From Rikenellaceae bacterium (GTDB lineage Bacteria; Bacteroidota; Bacteroidia; Bacteroidales; Rikenellaceae), in contig JAITVB010000045.1 in the NCBI GenBank assembly GCA_031286025.1, positions 1-7,798 of the forward strand: a stretch of 7,798 nt of DNA, in the 5' to 3' direction. Positions 1 to 7,029 of the stretch are shown one piece after another. Position numbers and translations under genes: made by a program. The first letter of the stretch is position 1; every line of letters starts with the position of its first letter. The notes below the pieces were generated by a model. It saw nothing but the letters and a program-made list of their open reading frames with translations, did not search any database and was not told the DNA's origin.

Positions 1-87
1 ATCCACGGGGCGATTGCCGCCGGAGCCGACTACCGGTTGGGCGGCGGCCACGGTCCGATCCACCATCTTTTTGCGTGGTGGAAGTAG
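1..87 (+). CDS. C-terminal end of an unidentified protein (5' part outside window)
   Basis: Frame 1 is open from the window edge to a TAG at 85-87, giving 28 residues. They are rich in Gly, His and aromatics, include GADYRLGGGHGPIHHLF and end in AWWK. Codons are GC-ending as in the confident genes further right. A strong hairpin begins 16 bases after the stop, as expected for the end of a transcription unit. The next gene remnant, on the other strand, ends just beyond that hairpin. I do not recognise the family from so short a tail. The call rests on codon style and on the terminator, not on homology. It could be a chance open frame, though the coherent placement argues against that. Confidence 0.6.
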   Translation: MHGAIAAGADYRLGGGHGPIHHLFAWWK

Positions 88-102
88 ATACGGATATATG
101 GA

Positions 103-138
103 ATACGAGCCGCTTTTCACAGGAAAAGCGGCTCGTAT
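103..138. terminator. Bidirectional terminator hairpin
   Basis: A perfect 16-bp stem: the left arm 103-118 (ATACGAGCCGCTTTTC) pairs with 123-138 around the loop ACAG. It sits between the stop of the + strand gene fragment (87) and the stop of the minus-strand pseudogene (140), so it would serve both. The AAAA/TTTT stretches lie inside the stem rather than in a long T-tract after it. Confidence 0.8.
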
Positions 139-139
139 A

Positions 140-426
140 TCACTGTTTGCTATCCATGATCAACGGCTTCGATCTCTGTTTCGGTTTGCTGTCGTCGTAA
201 TAGTCGGCGTCTTCGAAGGCGATGTATGACTTTTTGAGGCCTTTGTTGTAGCACGGTACGAAAAGCTTTGTCTACGATGCTGACGGGCCGATCGATTCGA
301 GGATCACCGCCACGTCTTCCTCGCCGTCGAGATCGAAGTCGCCATAGGCGATCAACAATTTTTTCCGCCTTTGCGACTTGGGACCATTTCGTGCTTCGAC
401 GCGCTTTCAGGGATTTCCCGGTTCAT
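140..426 (-). pseudogene. Decayed gene, FG-GAP/VCBS-like hypothetical protein
   Basis: On the minus strand an ATG at 426 opens MNREIPESASKHEMVPSRKGGKN and then stops at TGA (354-352). If the frame shifts at the A6 run (361-366), reading continues as KLLIAYGDFDLDGEEDVAV, ILES, then IGPSAS and an amber TAG at 274-272. The same frame resumes as TKLFVPCYNKGLKKSYIAF, EDADYYDDSKPKQRSKPL, IMDSKQ and TGA at 142-140. The AYGDFDLDGEEDVAV segment matches the Asp-rich GDxDxDGxxDvAV pattern of FG-GAP/VCBS-type repeats, and the flanking sequence is coherent protein. The + strand frames here look like shadows. One frameshift plus one in-frame stop, and no signal peptide, indicate an inactivated and probably 5'-truncated gene. 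The exact family is not recognised. Two sequencing errors are the alternative explanation. Confidence 0.72.
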
Positions 427-532
427 ATTCCTAAAGGTTTATCTTTATTCCAGTTCAAGTATAAATAAAATTTCTTAGTCGCCCTATTCCGTCCATTTTG
501 AAAAAATCACCGGAATTTTCTGAAAATAGCGT

Positions 533-540
533 TACCTTTA
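533..540 (+). promoter_or_regulatory. Possible -7 element for the DUF4139 gene
   Basis: TACCTTTA differs at one base from the Bacteroidota -7 consensus TAnnTTTG. It lies 68 bases before the preferred start codon. I see no TTTG at the usual 19-21 base distance upstream, so support is weak. The surrounding stretch 427-607 is AT-rich and otherwise holds only the leader hairpin reported separately. Confidence 0.35.
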
Positions 541-544
541 TCCC

Positions 545-576
545 AACGTTTTTCATCCGGACAAGCGGATGACGTT
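545..576 (+). promoter_or_regulatory. Leader hairpin upstream of the DUF4139 gene
   Basis: CATCCG (554-559) pairs perfectly with CGGATG (566-571) around the loop GACAAG. The outer arms AACGT (545-549) and ACGTT (572-576) pair across a four-T bulge on the 5' side, giving 11 pairs in all. It falls in the likely 5' untranslated leader. It also covers an upstream in-frame ATG at 569, which makes that ATG an unlikely start. A regulatory role is inference. Confidence 0.4.
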
Positions 577-607
577 TCCTCCACGACGAAAATTTCTAAT
601 AAACCAT

Positions 608-2245
608 ATGATGAAACCGTTGAAATTTTTCTTATTGGCCTGCCTGCCGCTATCGTTGGCCGCTCAGGAACGCGAATTGCGTCCCGCTTCGACGATCGAT
701 GGGGTGACCGTCTTCCTGAACAACGCTCAGATTACCCGCACGGCCAACGTCCAACTCCGCGCCGGCACCAACCGCGTGGTGTTCGAAAACCTGCCCCGGT
801 GGATCGACCAACAGAGCCTGCAGGCTTCGGGCAAGGGCAATTTCACGATCCTTTCTGTCGCTTTCGAACTCAACCACCTCAAATCGCAGGAAAAGAGCCC
901 CGAGGTGTCGCGGCTCGAAAAGTCGCTCGACAGCCTGCGGGCCGAACTGCGCCGGATCGCCGCCAACGCGCGAGCGTTGCAAGCCGAGGATTCGATGCTC
1001 CAGGCCAACCGCTACATTGGCGGACAGAACGGGGTGGACGCCACCCGGTTGCGCGAGGTGTCCGACTTTTTTCGCATCCGCATCGCCGACATCAAGACCC
1101 GCCGGTTGAAAGTCGATGAAGAACGCCTGTCCGTCACGGAAAATGTCCGCAAGATACAGGAACAGCTGCAGTCGGTGCAATCGCAGCCGCGCATAGCTTC
1201 CGGCGAGGTGGTGCTGACGGTCGCTGCCCCGTCCGACCTGCGTGCCCCGCTGACGATCAGCTACATCGTGAACGGAGCGGGATGGACGCCGACCCATGAC
1301 GTGCGTGCCGTCGACACCAACCAACCGTTGTCGCTCGTGTGCAAAGCCCAAGTGTACCAAAACACGGGCGAAGACTGGAAAAACATAAAGCTTACCCTCT
1401 CGACCGGTAACCCGGCCCAAAGCGGCGTCAAGCCGACGCTTTATCCGTGGTATCTCGATTATTACGAACCAGTGCGTGCTCGTGGAGCGTCATCGAGACA
1501 GAAGCTTGTTGAAGAAGTGGTTATGCACGACATGGCGGTGGTTGCCGAAGAGACGACTCCCCTCGGATCTTATGCTGTTCAATCTCCTGTACCTAAGGCT
1601 GCTTCGGCCGCTGTCCATACCCAACAGACCGACGGCACAACTACGATCGAATACGCGATCGGCGTTCCCTGCGACGTTCCGACCGGCGGCAAGCCCCAAG
1701 GCGTGGAATACAAGAAACTCGACATCCCGGCCGCCTACGAATACTATGCCGTGGCCAAACTCGACAAGGACGCATTTTTGTTGGCCCGCGCCACGGGTTG
1801 GGAAGAGTATAACCTGATTCCGGGCGAGGCGAGTCTCTTTTTCGAAGGTACCTACGTCGGCAAATCCTATATCGATCCGCGCGCCGCGACCGACACGCTC
1901 GATCTCTCGTTGGGCCGCGACAAGGGCATCGTCATCACCCGCGTCAAGGGCGCCGATTTCGCTTCGCGCCAGTCGGTCGGCTCGTCGCGGCGCGAAGTGC
2001 GCAGTTGGAACATCACCGTGCGCAACATGAAGCGCCAACCGGTGACCCTTGTGCTCGAAGACCAGGTTCCGGTGTCGACCAACAAGGATATCGAGGTGAC
2101 AGCCAACCAGATCTCGGGTGCCGCCTGGGATAAGGATACCGGCAGACTTACCTGGCGTCTGACCCTCGCCCCGGGCGAAAGCAAGCCCCTGACGATCAAA
2201 TATGAGGTGAAATATCCGAAAAACCGCCAGATCGTTTTGGAGTAA
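608..2245 (+). CDS. Exported DUF4139 domain protein (mucoidy inhibitor MuiA family)
   Basis: A 545-residue protein. Residues 1-19 form a signal peptide (MMKPLKFFLLACLPLSLAA, then QERE), which is why the ATG at 608 or 611 is preferred over the in-frame ATG at 569 that would add 13 residues before it. Residues 28-95 match the DUF4140 N-terminal beta domain (VTVFLNNAQITR, LRAGTNRVVFENLP). Residues 98-193 are a charged heptad-like region, probably coiled coil. Residues 213-538 are DUF4139, with the hallmark block AGWTPTHDVRA, then QNTGEDW and LTLSTGNPAQ (224-271), ending in YEVKYPKNRQ. The family is periplasmic or envelope-associated; MuiA was named for a mucoidy phenotype and its biochemical role is not known to me. 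The hinge at about 287-345 is low in structure and uses less GC-rich codons. The gene is monocistronic and ends at a shared terminator. Confidence 0.9.
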   Translation: MMKPLKFFLLACLPLSLAAQERELRPASTIDGVTVFLNNAQITRTANVQLRAGTNRVVFENLPRWIDQQSLQASGKGNFTILSVAFELNHLKSQEKSPEVSRLEKSLDSLRAELRRIAANARALQAEDSMLQANRYIGGQNGVDATRLREVSDFFRIRIADIKTRRLKVDEERLSVTENVRKIQEQLQSVQSQPRIASGEVVLTVAAPSDLRAPLTISYIVNGAGWTPTHDVRAVDTNQPLSLVCKAQVYQNTGEDWKNIKLTLSTGNPAQSGVKPTLYPWYLDYYEPVRARGASSRQKLVEEVVMHDMAVVAEETTPLGSYAVQSPVPKAASAAVHTQQTDGTTTIEYAIGVPCDVPTGGKPQGVEYKKLDIPAAYEYYAVAKLDKDAFLLARATGWEEYNLIPGEASLFFEGTYVGKSYIDPRAATDTLDLSLGRDKGIVITRVKGADFASRQSVGSSRREVRSWNITVRNMKRQPVTLVLEDQVPVSTNKDIEVTANQISGAAWDKDTGRLTWRLTLAPGESKPLTIKYEVKYPKNRQIVLE

Positions 2246-2289
2246 ACGTTCCAAGGCCGCGACCGAGGTAGTTGTGAATTTGCTTGAAA

Positions 2290-2329
2290 ATGAAACGGGG
2301 CCGTTCATCAGAGAACGGCCCCGTTTCAT
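2290..2329. terminator. Bidirectional terminator between convergent genes
   Basis: A perfect 17-bp stem: 2290-2306 (ATGAAACGGGGCCGTTC) pairs with 2313-2329 around the loop ATCAGA. It lies 44 bases after the stop of the DUF4139 gene and 17 bases beyond the stop of the convergent large gene. The GC core is flanked by A-rich sequence on one side and TTTCATC on the other, so it can terminate both transcripts. Confidence 0.88.
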
Positions 2330-2346
2330 CCTGACTTGCCACCGGC

Positions 2347-5300
2347 TTATTTGACTGTGAGCGGCAGCGTATTGTTATTCTTCGTAATCTCCTTAATCGA
2401 GCCCTGTGGATCAATCACCACATCGAGCGTGCCGACATCGATACCCCGCGGTAGCGTAAGGGCCACGTCCACCCGTTTGGGCAGCAGGTCGGCCGCCGAA
2501 GCCAACGCAGGAATATTGGCCGTAGCCACCGTCTTACCCGAAGCGTCAACCAGTGTGATCGGCGTTGCCGGTGCATCGACCGACCCCAGGTTATGCACCG
2601 TTACCGTCACCCGATTGCCGTTGCGGCGGATATCGTCGCGCCCGATCGCCAAGTCGACCCGGTTACAGAGCTTTTCACCCTGGTCTGCGACCGTCATTTT
2701 GATCATCGCGCTCGTGCGCGGCGGAATCGAAAGCGTCACCGTTTCGCCGCGGCCGAATGTCACCTGTTCGCTTCGGATTTCCTGGTCGAGGAACCCGTCG
2801 CCATCGGTGTCCGAACCCCAGACGAGTTTCCACTCGCCGCCGAGTACGTCGGCCCCGGTCATCCGGACATTGACGGCATGATTGGCCGTGTTGAAGAATT
2901 CGACTTCGAATTCACGTGGTGTAGCAATCGGCATCAGGATTGCCACCCGCTCCGCTTCGTCGCCGTCGAACCGCCAACTGACGGTGTTGCCCGGATAGAG
3001 TGTGTTGCGGGCCGATCCGACGCCGCCCATCCGCGAGCGCTGTATCGGTTCGAGCGGGAAAGCCACGCGGTCGGTCCAGAGCATCCCGAGGGTGTTGATA
3101 TACTCCTTGGCCCGGATGGTGCGAAGGTTGTCGGAGTAATAGCCTTCGAGATACGCTTTGTTGCCGGTCGCCTGCCAGGCCAGGTGGCGCAGGTAATCGG
3201 CACCTGTGGCGGGAGTCACCCGGTCGAGAACGGCTTGGGTCATCGTCTTACGCAAGCCTGTCTGGTTGAGGATGTCCGAGGAGATGATGCGGGTGTTGCC
3301 GGCTTGGTCGACGATCGGTTTGAGGTATTTCTCCTCGCCGGTCAGTTTCCATGCCGACCACAGCACAGGCATAATGTAGCCGAGTGTCGACGGCCGCACG
3401 GTGTCGGTTTCGAAATGGATCTCGGTGATGAGCGTCGTGCGCCCGGCGGCGTCGACTCTGGCGTGGGCCAACAGGCCGTCGGCCATTTCGGTGATGAGTT
3501 GTTTGGCGGTGGGGTTGCCATAGAACTCGGCCATCTGCATCGCCGAGATCAGGTGCAACCCGACATAGGCGTTCTGCCAACCCCACACGCCGGTGGCCAT
3601 GCGGTCTGCGCCGAAGTATTCCGAGCGCGCGTGGCGGTGCCCTGCCGGGTTGATGGCGGTGATATAATGCATCGCCGCATAGGCGCACTCCATCATCCGT
3701 TCGACCTGTTTCGGGTCGCCGAAACTGATCAGGTTCATTTCTCCCACCAAATTCGCCCCTTCTTCGTAGGTGTGGAGCATGTCGGTCTGGATGGCCGAAA
3801 GGCCGTTTTTAAGCATCTTTTCGCGGTAGATCGCCTCCAACATCCGGTTGAGCGAATTTTCCGTCTTTTCGGGGATCACGCCCATCATCGTCAGTGCGGG
3901 GAGGAAATTTCCGAAGTCGCTGTCGTCCGAGAGACCGCCGCCGAATTCACCGTTTTCGATCTGCCGGTTATCGATCTGCCACTCGACAAAGCGGCGGAAT
4001 TCTTTCAGGTACTCAAGCTGCAGGTAAGCCCATTGGGGCACACCGGCCGGTGCCGGAGCTATTTCTGTTTTCGGTTGCGGTTGTTCCGAATTATATTCAT
4101 ACCAGTATGCGCGCCCCTCCTTGTGGTTCGGGTCGACGGCCAACAGGTCGGTCATGTCGGCCTCGACCTGCACGTATTTGTTCAACCGGCGGTCATTGGG
4201 ACGTTCCTCGACGATCATCGCATGGTTGTCGCGCACCTGGGTGAAACGGTCGGCCACATGCTCCTTCTTGGCCTCTTCGCGGTCTTTAAAGATGAGTTCG
4301 ATCCGTGCACCTTCCAACAGCGCAGCGTTGAAATCGGCGCCTGCGCCGGCCAGGGCGACGCACAGCGGCTTATCCATCGGCAGGATGCGGTCGCGCATGT
4401 CGAGCCACAACACGCGGCCCTCGTTCGGCTTGATCGAGAACGAGTAATCGAGCATGTTGCGTAGCGGCCAGATCGGGTCTTTGACCTGAATATTCATCGG
4501 GAAAAGTCCATTGGCCAACGGGGTGACGTTCATTGCGGGCAGGGAGATACGGATACCGTCCAACCCCGCGTCGATATTGTTCCAGGTGTAATTACCGCTG
4601 CTTGCGCCGGGTTCGAGGGCGTTATCGAGCATCCCGCTGCGATAATCCGCCGGGATGACGATATGCACCAACGGCAGTTTTTTCGAAGCGTTTGCCGCCG
4701 GTTCAGCCGGAGCCGTCGCCCCACGTCCGGATTGGGCGACCATGATCGACACTTCGTCGACCGGGAAACGCCCGTAAATATAAGCCTCGATCGAGGCTAA
4801 CGTCGGATCTTTCAGGTTGCCGCGCGAGGAGAGCGTGTAGCTCAATCGCGCCATTCCCTGCGGAGCGTCGCCCTCATGCACATAAAAAGCGTCGAATTCG
4901 CCGATCGGATTCTCCTGGTGGTTGTTCGTAAAGACCACGGTCTGGCCCGTCACCGGGGCGTCCAACTTGTGGAACGTGCGTTCGAGACTCACGCTCGGCC
5001 GGGTGAAAACGTCACGTCCGCCCGTGCCGTCGCTATTCGGCGTTAAGGAAATCTTCCCGTCCGCCCCGCTCGAAATTTCTAAGTAATTCCACGGCTCGTC
5101 GGGCATATTGAAACGCACCTGCTGTCCCGAAAGCGTGTAGCAATCCCAGTCGGGCAGGATGAAATAATCCGATCGACCCGGCAATCGCGAATGGTTGTAA
5201 ACGCCCGGCCATGTCGTTTCACGGATGCCGTCGTTGGCCTTCCACCACCAACGTTTCAAGTCGTACGCTTCGAGAATCTGCACCTTGCGCACCGTCATCG

Positions 5301-6150
5301 CCTCGTTTTCGAGGTACGGCGGCAGATCGTCCGGACGATCCCATCCATAGCGCAGCAACCATTCTTTGCGCCATTCGGGTTGTGCCAGATCGCGCACGGG
5401 GGCCGGAGCATTCACCGTTTTTCCTGCCGCCAGGTCACTCACTTGTGCGGCATTGAGCGCATGGTCGTAAACCTTTATTTCGTCGATGTCGCCGCTGCGG
5501 ATAAAGCAATAACGGCTCTGCACCTGATAGGGACTGATTATCCGCGAGTGAGGCCCGAACTGGTCCAGTCCGGCGTTGAGCACCACGGTCGAATCTTTTT
5601 TCCCGGCCAGTTGCCCGTCGACATAGAGGCGGATGCCCGTGTTTTCGTCCCACGCCAGAGCAAGGTGCACCCATTGGTCGGGCGCAGGCGTCTTCGGCAT
5701 CTTGTATGAGGTGCGTACACGCGCTAAATTGACGTCGGTGACAAAAGCGTCGAACCCGTGGCCATTCCAGTCGATACGCAGGAAGGTCATGTCCCAACTC
5801 GAATGGTCGGCATAGCCCACACGGAAAACCGGGAATTCGGTTTCGTCGACCGGCAATGCCGAGCGCCAGTAGAATGAAAGCGTACCCCGTTGGGCATAGA
5901 TGTTTTTCGGTGCCCAATAGGATAGCAGTTGCAGATATCCGCAGCGGATACCCTGCCTCTGCGCCCCGTCGGGGACGAATGAGATGTTGTTCACGAAATT
6001 GGGGATTGGGGCGCCGGAAGCCTGATCGGCTTCGAGGCCGTGGTCGCCCGACAGGTAAAAGAGCAGCCCCTCCTGGGCCTGGACGGTGCCTGCGCCGGCC
6101 AACACGGCACAAAAAAGCAGCACCTTTACATGATTGCAAAGACGTTTCAT
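2347..6150 (-). CDS. Large exported LamG / (alpha/alpha)-toroid-like / CARDB multidomain protein
   Basis: A 1267-residue protein of unassigned function. Residues 1-25 are a signal peptide (LLFCAVLAGAGTVQA, then QEG). Residues 27-245 form a concanavalin-like LamG domain, with the typical DQWVHLALAWDENTGIRLYV (158-177), DGQLAG (178-183) and GDIDEIKVYDHALNAAQV (220-237). Residues 250-690 look mostly beta and include a Trp-rich patch RWWWK (300-304). Residues 705-1045 are helical with repeated aromatic helices, resembling (alpha/alpha)n-toroid carbohydrate enzymes; GEFGGGLSDDSDFGNF (734-749) and HRHARSEYF (838-846) are candidate active-site motifs. Residues 1060-1155 contain a Ca-binding-like DTDGDGFLD (1114-1122). 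Residues 1162-1264 resemble CARDB (VDLAIG, VTVTVHNLGSVDAPATPI, KEITKNNN). It is probably a periplasmic or surface polysaccharide-active protein. There is no SusC/D pair, sulfatase or known hydrolase beside it to indicate a substrate. Confidence 0.82.
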   Translation of the reverse strand: MKRLCNHVKVLLFCAVLAGAGTVQAQEGLLFYLSGDHGLEADQASGAPIPNFVNNISFVPDGAQRQGIRCGYLQLLSYWAPKNIYAQRGTLSFYWRSALPVDETEFPVFRVGYADHSSWDMTFLRIDWNGHGFDAFVTDVNLARVRTSYKMPKTPAPDQWVHLALAWDENTGIRLYVDGQLAGKKDSTVVLNAGLDQFGPHSRIISPYQVQSRYCFIRSGDIDEIKVYDHALNAAQVSDLAAGKTVNAPAPVRDLAQPEWRKEWLLRYGWDRPDDLPPYLENEAMTVRKVQILEAYDLKRWWWKANDGIRETTWPGVYNHSRLPGRSDYFILPDWDCYTLSGQQVRFNMPDEPWNYLEISSGADGKISLTPNSDGTGGRDVFTRPSVSLERTFHKLDAPVTGQTVVFTNNHQENPIGEFDAFYVHEGDAPQGMARLSYTLSSRGNLKDPTLASIEAYIYGRFPVDEVSIMVAQSGRGATAPAEPAANASKKLPLVHIVIPADYRSGMLDNALEPGASSGNYTWNNIDAGLDGIRISLPAMNVTPLANGLFPMNIQVKDPIWPLRNMLDYSFSIKPNEGRVLWLDMRDRILPMDKPLCVALAGAGADFNAALLEGARIELIFKDREEAKKEHVADRFTQVRDNHAMIVEERPNDRRLNKYVQVEADMTDLLAVDPNHKEGRAYWYEYNSEQPQPKTEIAPAPAGVPQWAYLQLEYLKEFRRFVEWQIDNRQIENGEFGGGLSDDSDFGNFLPALTMMGVIPEKTENSLNRMLEAIYREKMLKNGLSAIQTDMLHTYEEGANLVGEMNLISFGDPKQVERMMECAYAAMHYITAINPAGHRHARSEYFGADRMATGVWGWQNAYVGLHLISAMQMAEFYGNPTAKQLITEMADGLLAHARVDAAGRTTLITEIHFETDTVRPSTLGYIMPVLWSAWKLTGEEKYLKPIVDQAGNTRIISSDILNQTGLRKTMTQAVLDRVTPATGADYLRHLAWQATGNKAYLEGYYSDNLRTIRAKEYINTLGMLWTDRVAFPLEPIQRSRMGGVGSARNTLYPGNTVSWRFDGDEAERVAILMPIATPREFEVEFFNTANHAVNVRMTGADVLGGEWKLVWGSDTDGDGFLDQEIRSEQVTFGRGETVTLSIPPRTSAMIKMTVADQGEKLCNRVDLAIGRDDIRRNGNRVTVTVHNLGSVDAPATPITLVDASGKTVATANIPALASAADLLPKRVDVALTLPRGIDVGTLDVVIDPQGSIKEITKNNNTLPLTVK

Positions 6151-6198
6151 AAGCGTTTGATATGGGTTTTAGTAGTTCGCGAGAGGGGATGTTCCTCC

Positions 6199-6206
6199 CA
6201 AATATA
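6199..6206 (-). promoter_or_regulatory. -7 element for the large LamG gene
   Basis: Read on the minus strand this is TATATTTG, a perfect match to the Bacteroidota -7 consensus TAnnTTTG, 48 bases upstream of the ATG at 6150. The expected TTTG at -33 is not clear; the T-rich run TTGGTTTTTTTG lies too close. The leader would be about 40 bases with no Shine-Dalgarno, usual for the phylum. Confidence 0.65.
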
Positions 6207-6256
6207 GCAAAAAAACCAATTTTTCCTATTGTCGTTAATAAACATAACAGGAAATT

Positions 6257-6490
6257 TTATTTTTTCCCGTTCGATACTTCGGCAAGGCAATGAGTCGCAT
6301 ATTTCACAAAAAGCTTGAAATGTTGCGGATCATTATCCTCAAGCATACAATGGGCCAAAAAGAAGAGGATTACGAATTTTCCTGAATAAAGTCCGATTTG
6401 TTGCAATTCGAAAATTTCTCCCGTTTCGATGTGCCTAAATAGTACATCGGCGATCTCGGTGGATTTTGCCTTTGCCTCAAGACGTCCCAT
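6257..6490 (-). pseudogene. Remnant resembling the N-terminus of a LanC-type lanthionine cyclase
   Basis: A 77-residue frame from ATG at 6490 (an upstream GTG at 6502 is possible) to TAA at 6259-6257. Residues 11-20 (TEIADVLFRH) and 30-44 (QQIGLYSGKFVILFF, then LAHCML) resemble the first helices of LanC-like proteins, where a pattern like LYSGKxGIxLFL follows an N-terminal helix. A second helix (HFKLFVKYATHCLAEV, 57-72) fits too. Real LanC proteins are about 400 residues and carry zinc ligands further on; none of that is present. The DNA just downstream is AT-rich and then becomes the promoter of the large gene, so the 3' part appears deleted. Base composition is lower in GC than the neighbouring genes. 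The resemblance is by eye only. Alternatives are a small unrelated protein or chance. Confidence 0.45.
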
Positions 6491-6911
6491 GGTGGAAAAC
6501 ACGTTAAAACTGGAATCAAGCCATCCGAGCGATCGGTGGCTTTTTTACTACTTCGAGAAACTGCCGCCGTTGGTGGCCAGGATCAACCGCGAACAGCGCA
6601 ACAGCAAGAACTATGTGCTGTTCCTGGGTGCGACCGACGCCGAGAGCAATCAGCATCCGTGCCTGAGCCTCGTGCAGTTCCAGATCGACGGCGACGAACT
6701 GGTGTTGTCTGCCTATCAACGCTCCTCCGACGCGAACCTCGGCCTGCCGGCAGACATTTATCACTTGTATTTGATGGCAAAACAGATCGAATTACCGCTG
6801 AAGTCGATCACGCTCAACCTCGGCAACGTACATATTTACGAGAGCAATATCGCACGAACGAGAGAGTTGCTTTCCGGCAACGAGGATGTGAAATTCGAGT
6901 TGAACGTTTAG
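6489..6911 (+). CDS. Thymidylate synthase-like protein, C-terminal half only
   Basis: A 140-residue protein from ATG 6489 (an in-frame ATG at 6429 would add 20 residues that look like shadow sequence). From about residue 22 it aligns with the C-terminal half of ThyA: HPCLSLVQF holds the catalytic Cys (C58, E. coli C146), YQRSSDANLGLPADIY matches QRSCDxxLGLPFNIA (R78=R166, D81=D169), and LGNVHIYESN supplies H115 and Y117 (H207, Y209). The Cys-to-Arg spacing is 20 residues, as in E. coli. Two positions differ: the SRR motif (R126-R127) is SKN (39-41), and the pyrimidine-reading N177 is D89, as in dCMP hydroxymethylases. The N-terminal half (R21, E58, W80) is absent. It may be a truncated gene or a small TS-derived family; synthase activity is unlikely. 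A terminator follows 95 bases after the stop. Confidence 0.72.
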   Translation: MVENTLKLESSHPSDRWLFYYFEKLPPLVARINREQRNSKNYVLFLGATDAESNQHPCLSLVQFQIDGDELVLSAYQRSSDANLGLPADIYHLYLMAKQIELPLKSITLNLGNVHIYESNIARTRELLSGNEDVKFELNV

Positions 6912-7006
6912 CCGACGACGGCCCTGAAGAGAAAATGAAACACGCCAAACGACACAGCAAATGCACGGAAATTAATCGGAACAGCAAGCGATTTTGAAGA
7001 AAAAAA

Positions 7007-7029
7007 TGCTCATTTTGAGCACTTTTTTT
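7007..7029 (+). terminator. Rho-independent terminator after the thymidylate synthase-like gene
   Basis: TGCTCA (7007-7012) pairs with TGAGCA (7016-7021) around a TTT loop, followed by C and seven T (7023-7029). A run of six A (7001-7006) precedes it, so it can also act in the other direction. It lies 95 bases beyond the stop at 6911. Confidence 0.75.

Noticed and set aside
14..229. 71-codon + strand frame at the left edge
   Set aside because: It crosses the terminator hairpin and the opposing pseudogene, and frame 1 is the better reading of the first 87 bases.
268..468. 66-codon + strand frame in the left intergenic region
   Set aside because: Arg-rich, low-complexity translation; the minus strand of the same bases gives meaningful protein across a frameshift.
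569..607. Upstream in-frame ATG of the DUF4139 gene
   Set aside because: It would place 13 residues (MTFPPRRKFLINH) before a standard signal peptide and lies inside a leader hairpin.
650..1420. 256-codon minus-strand frame inside the DUF4139 gene
   Set aside because: The + strand frame carries clear DUF4140/DUF4139 motifs; this is its shadow, rich in Arg, Gly and His.
2593..4464. 623-codon open frame on the + strand opposite the large LamG gene
   Set aside because: It is fully antisense to a convincing protein, has no signal peptide or domain character, and such frames arise from strong GC codon bias.
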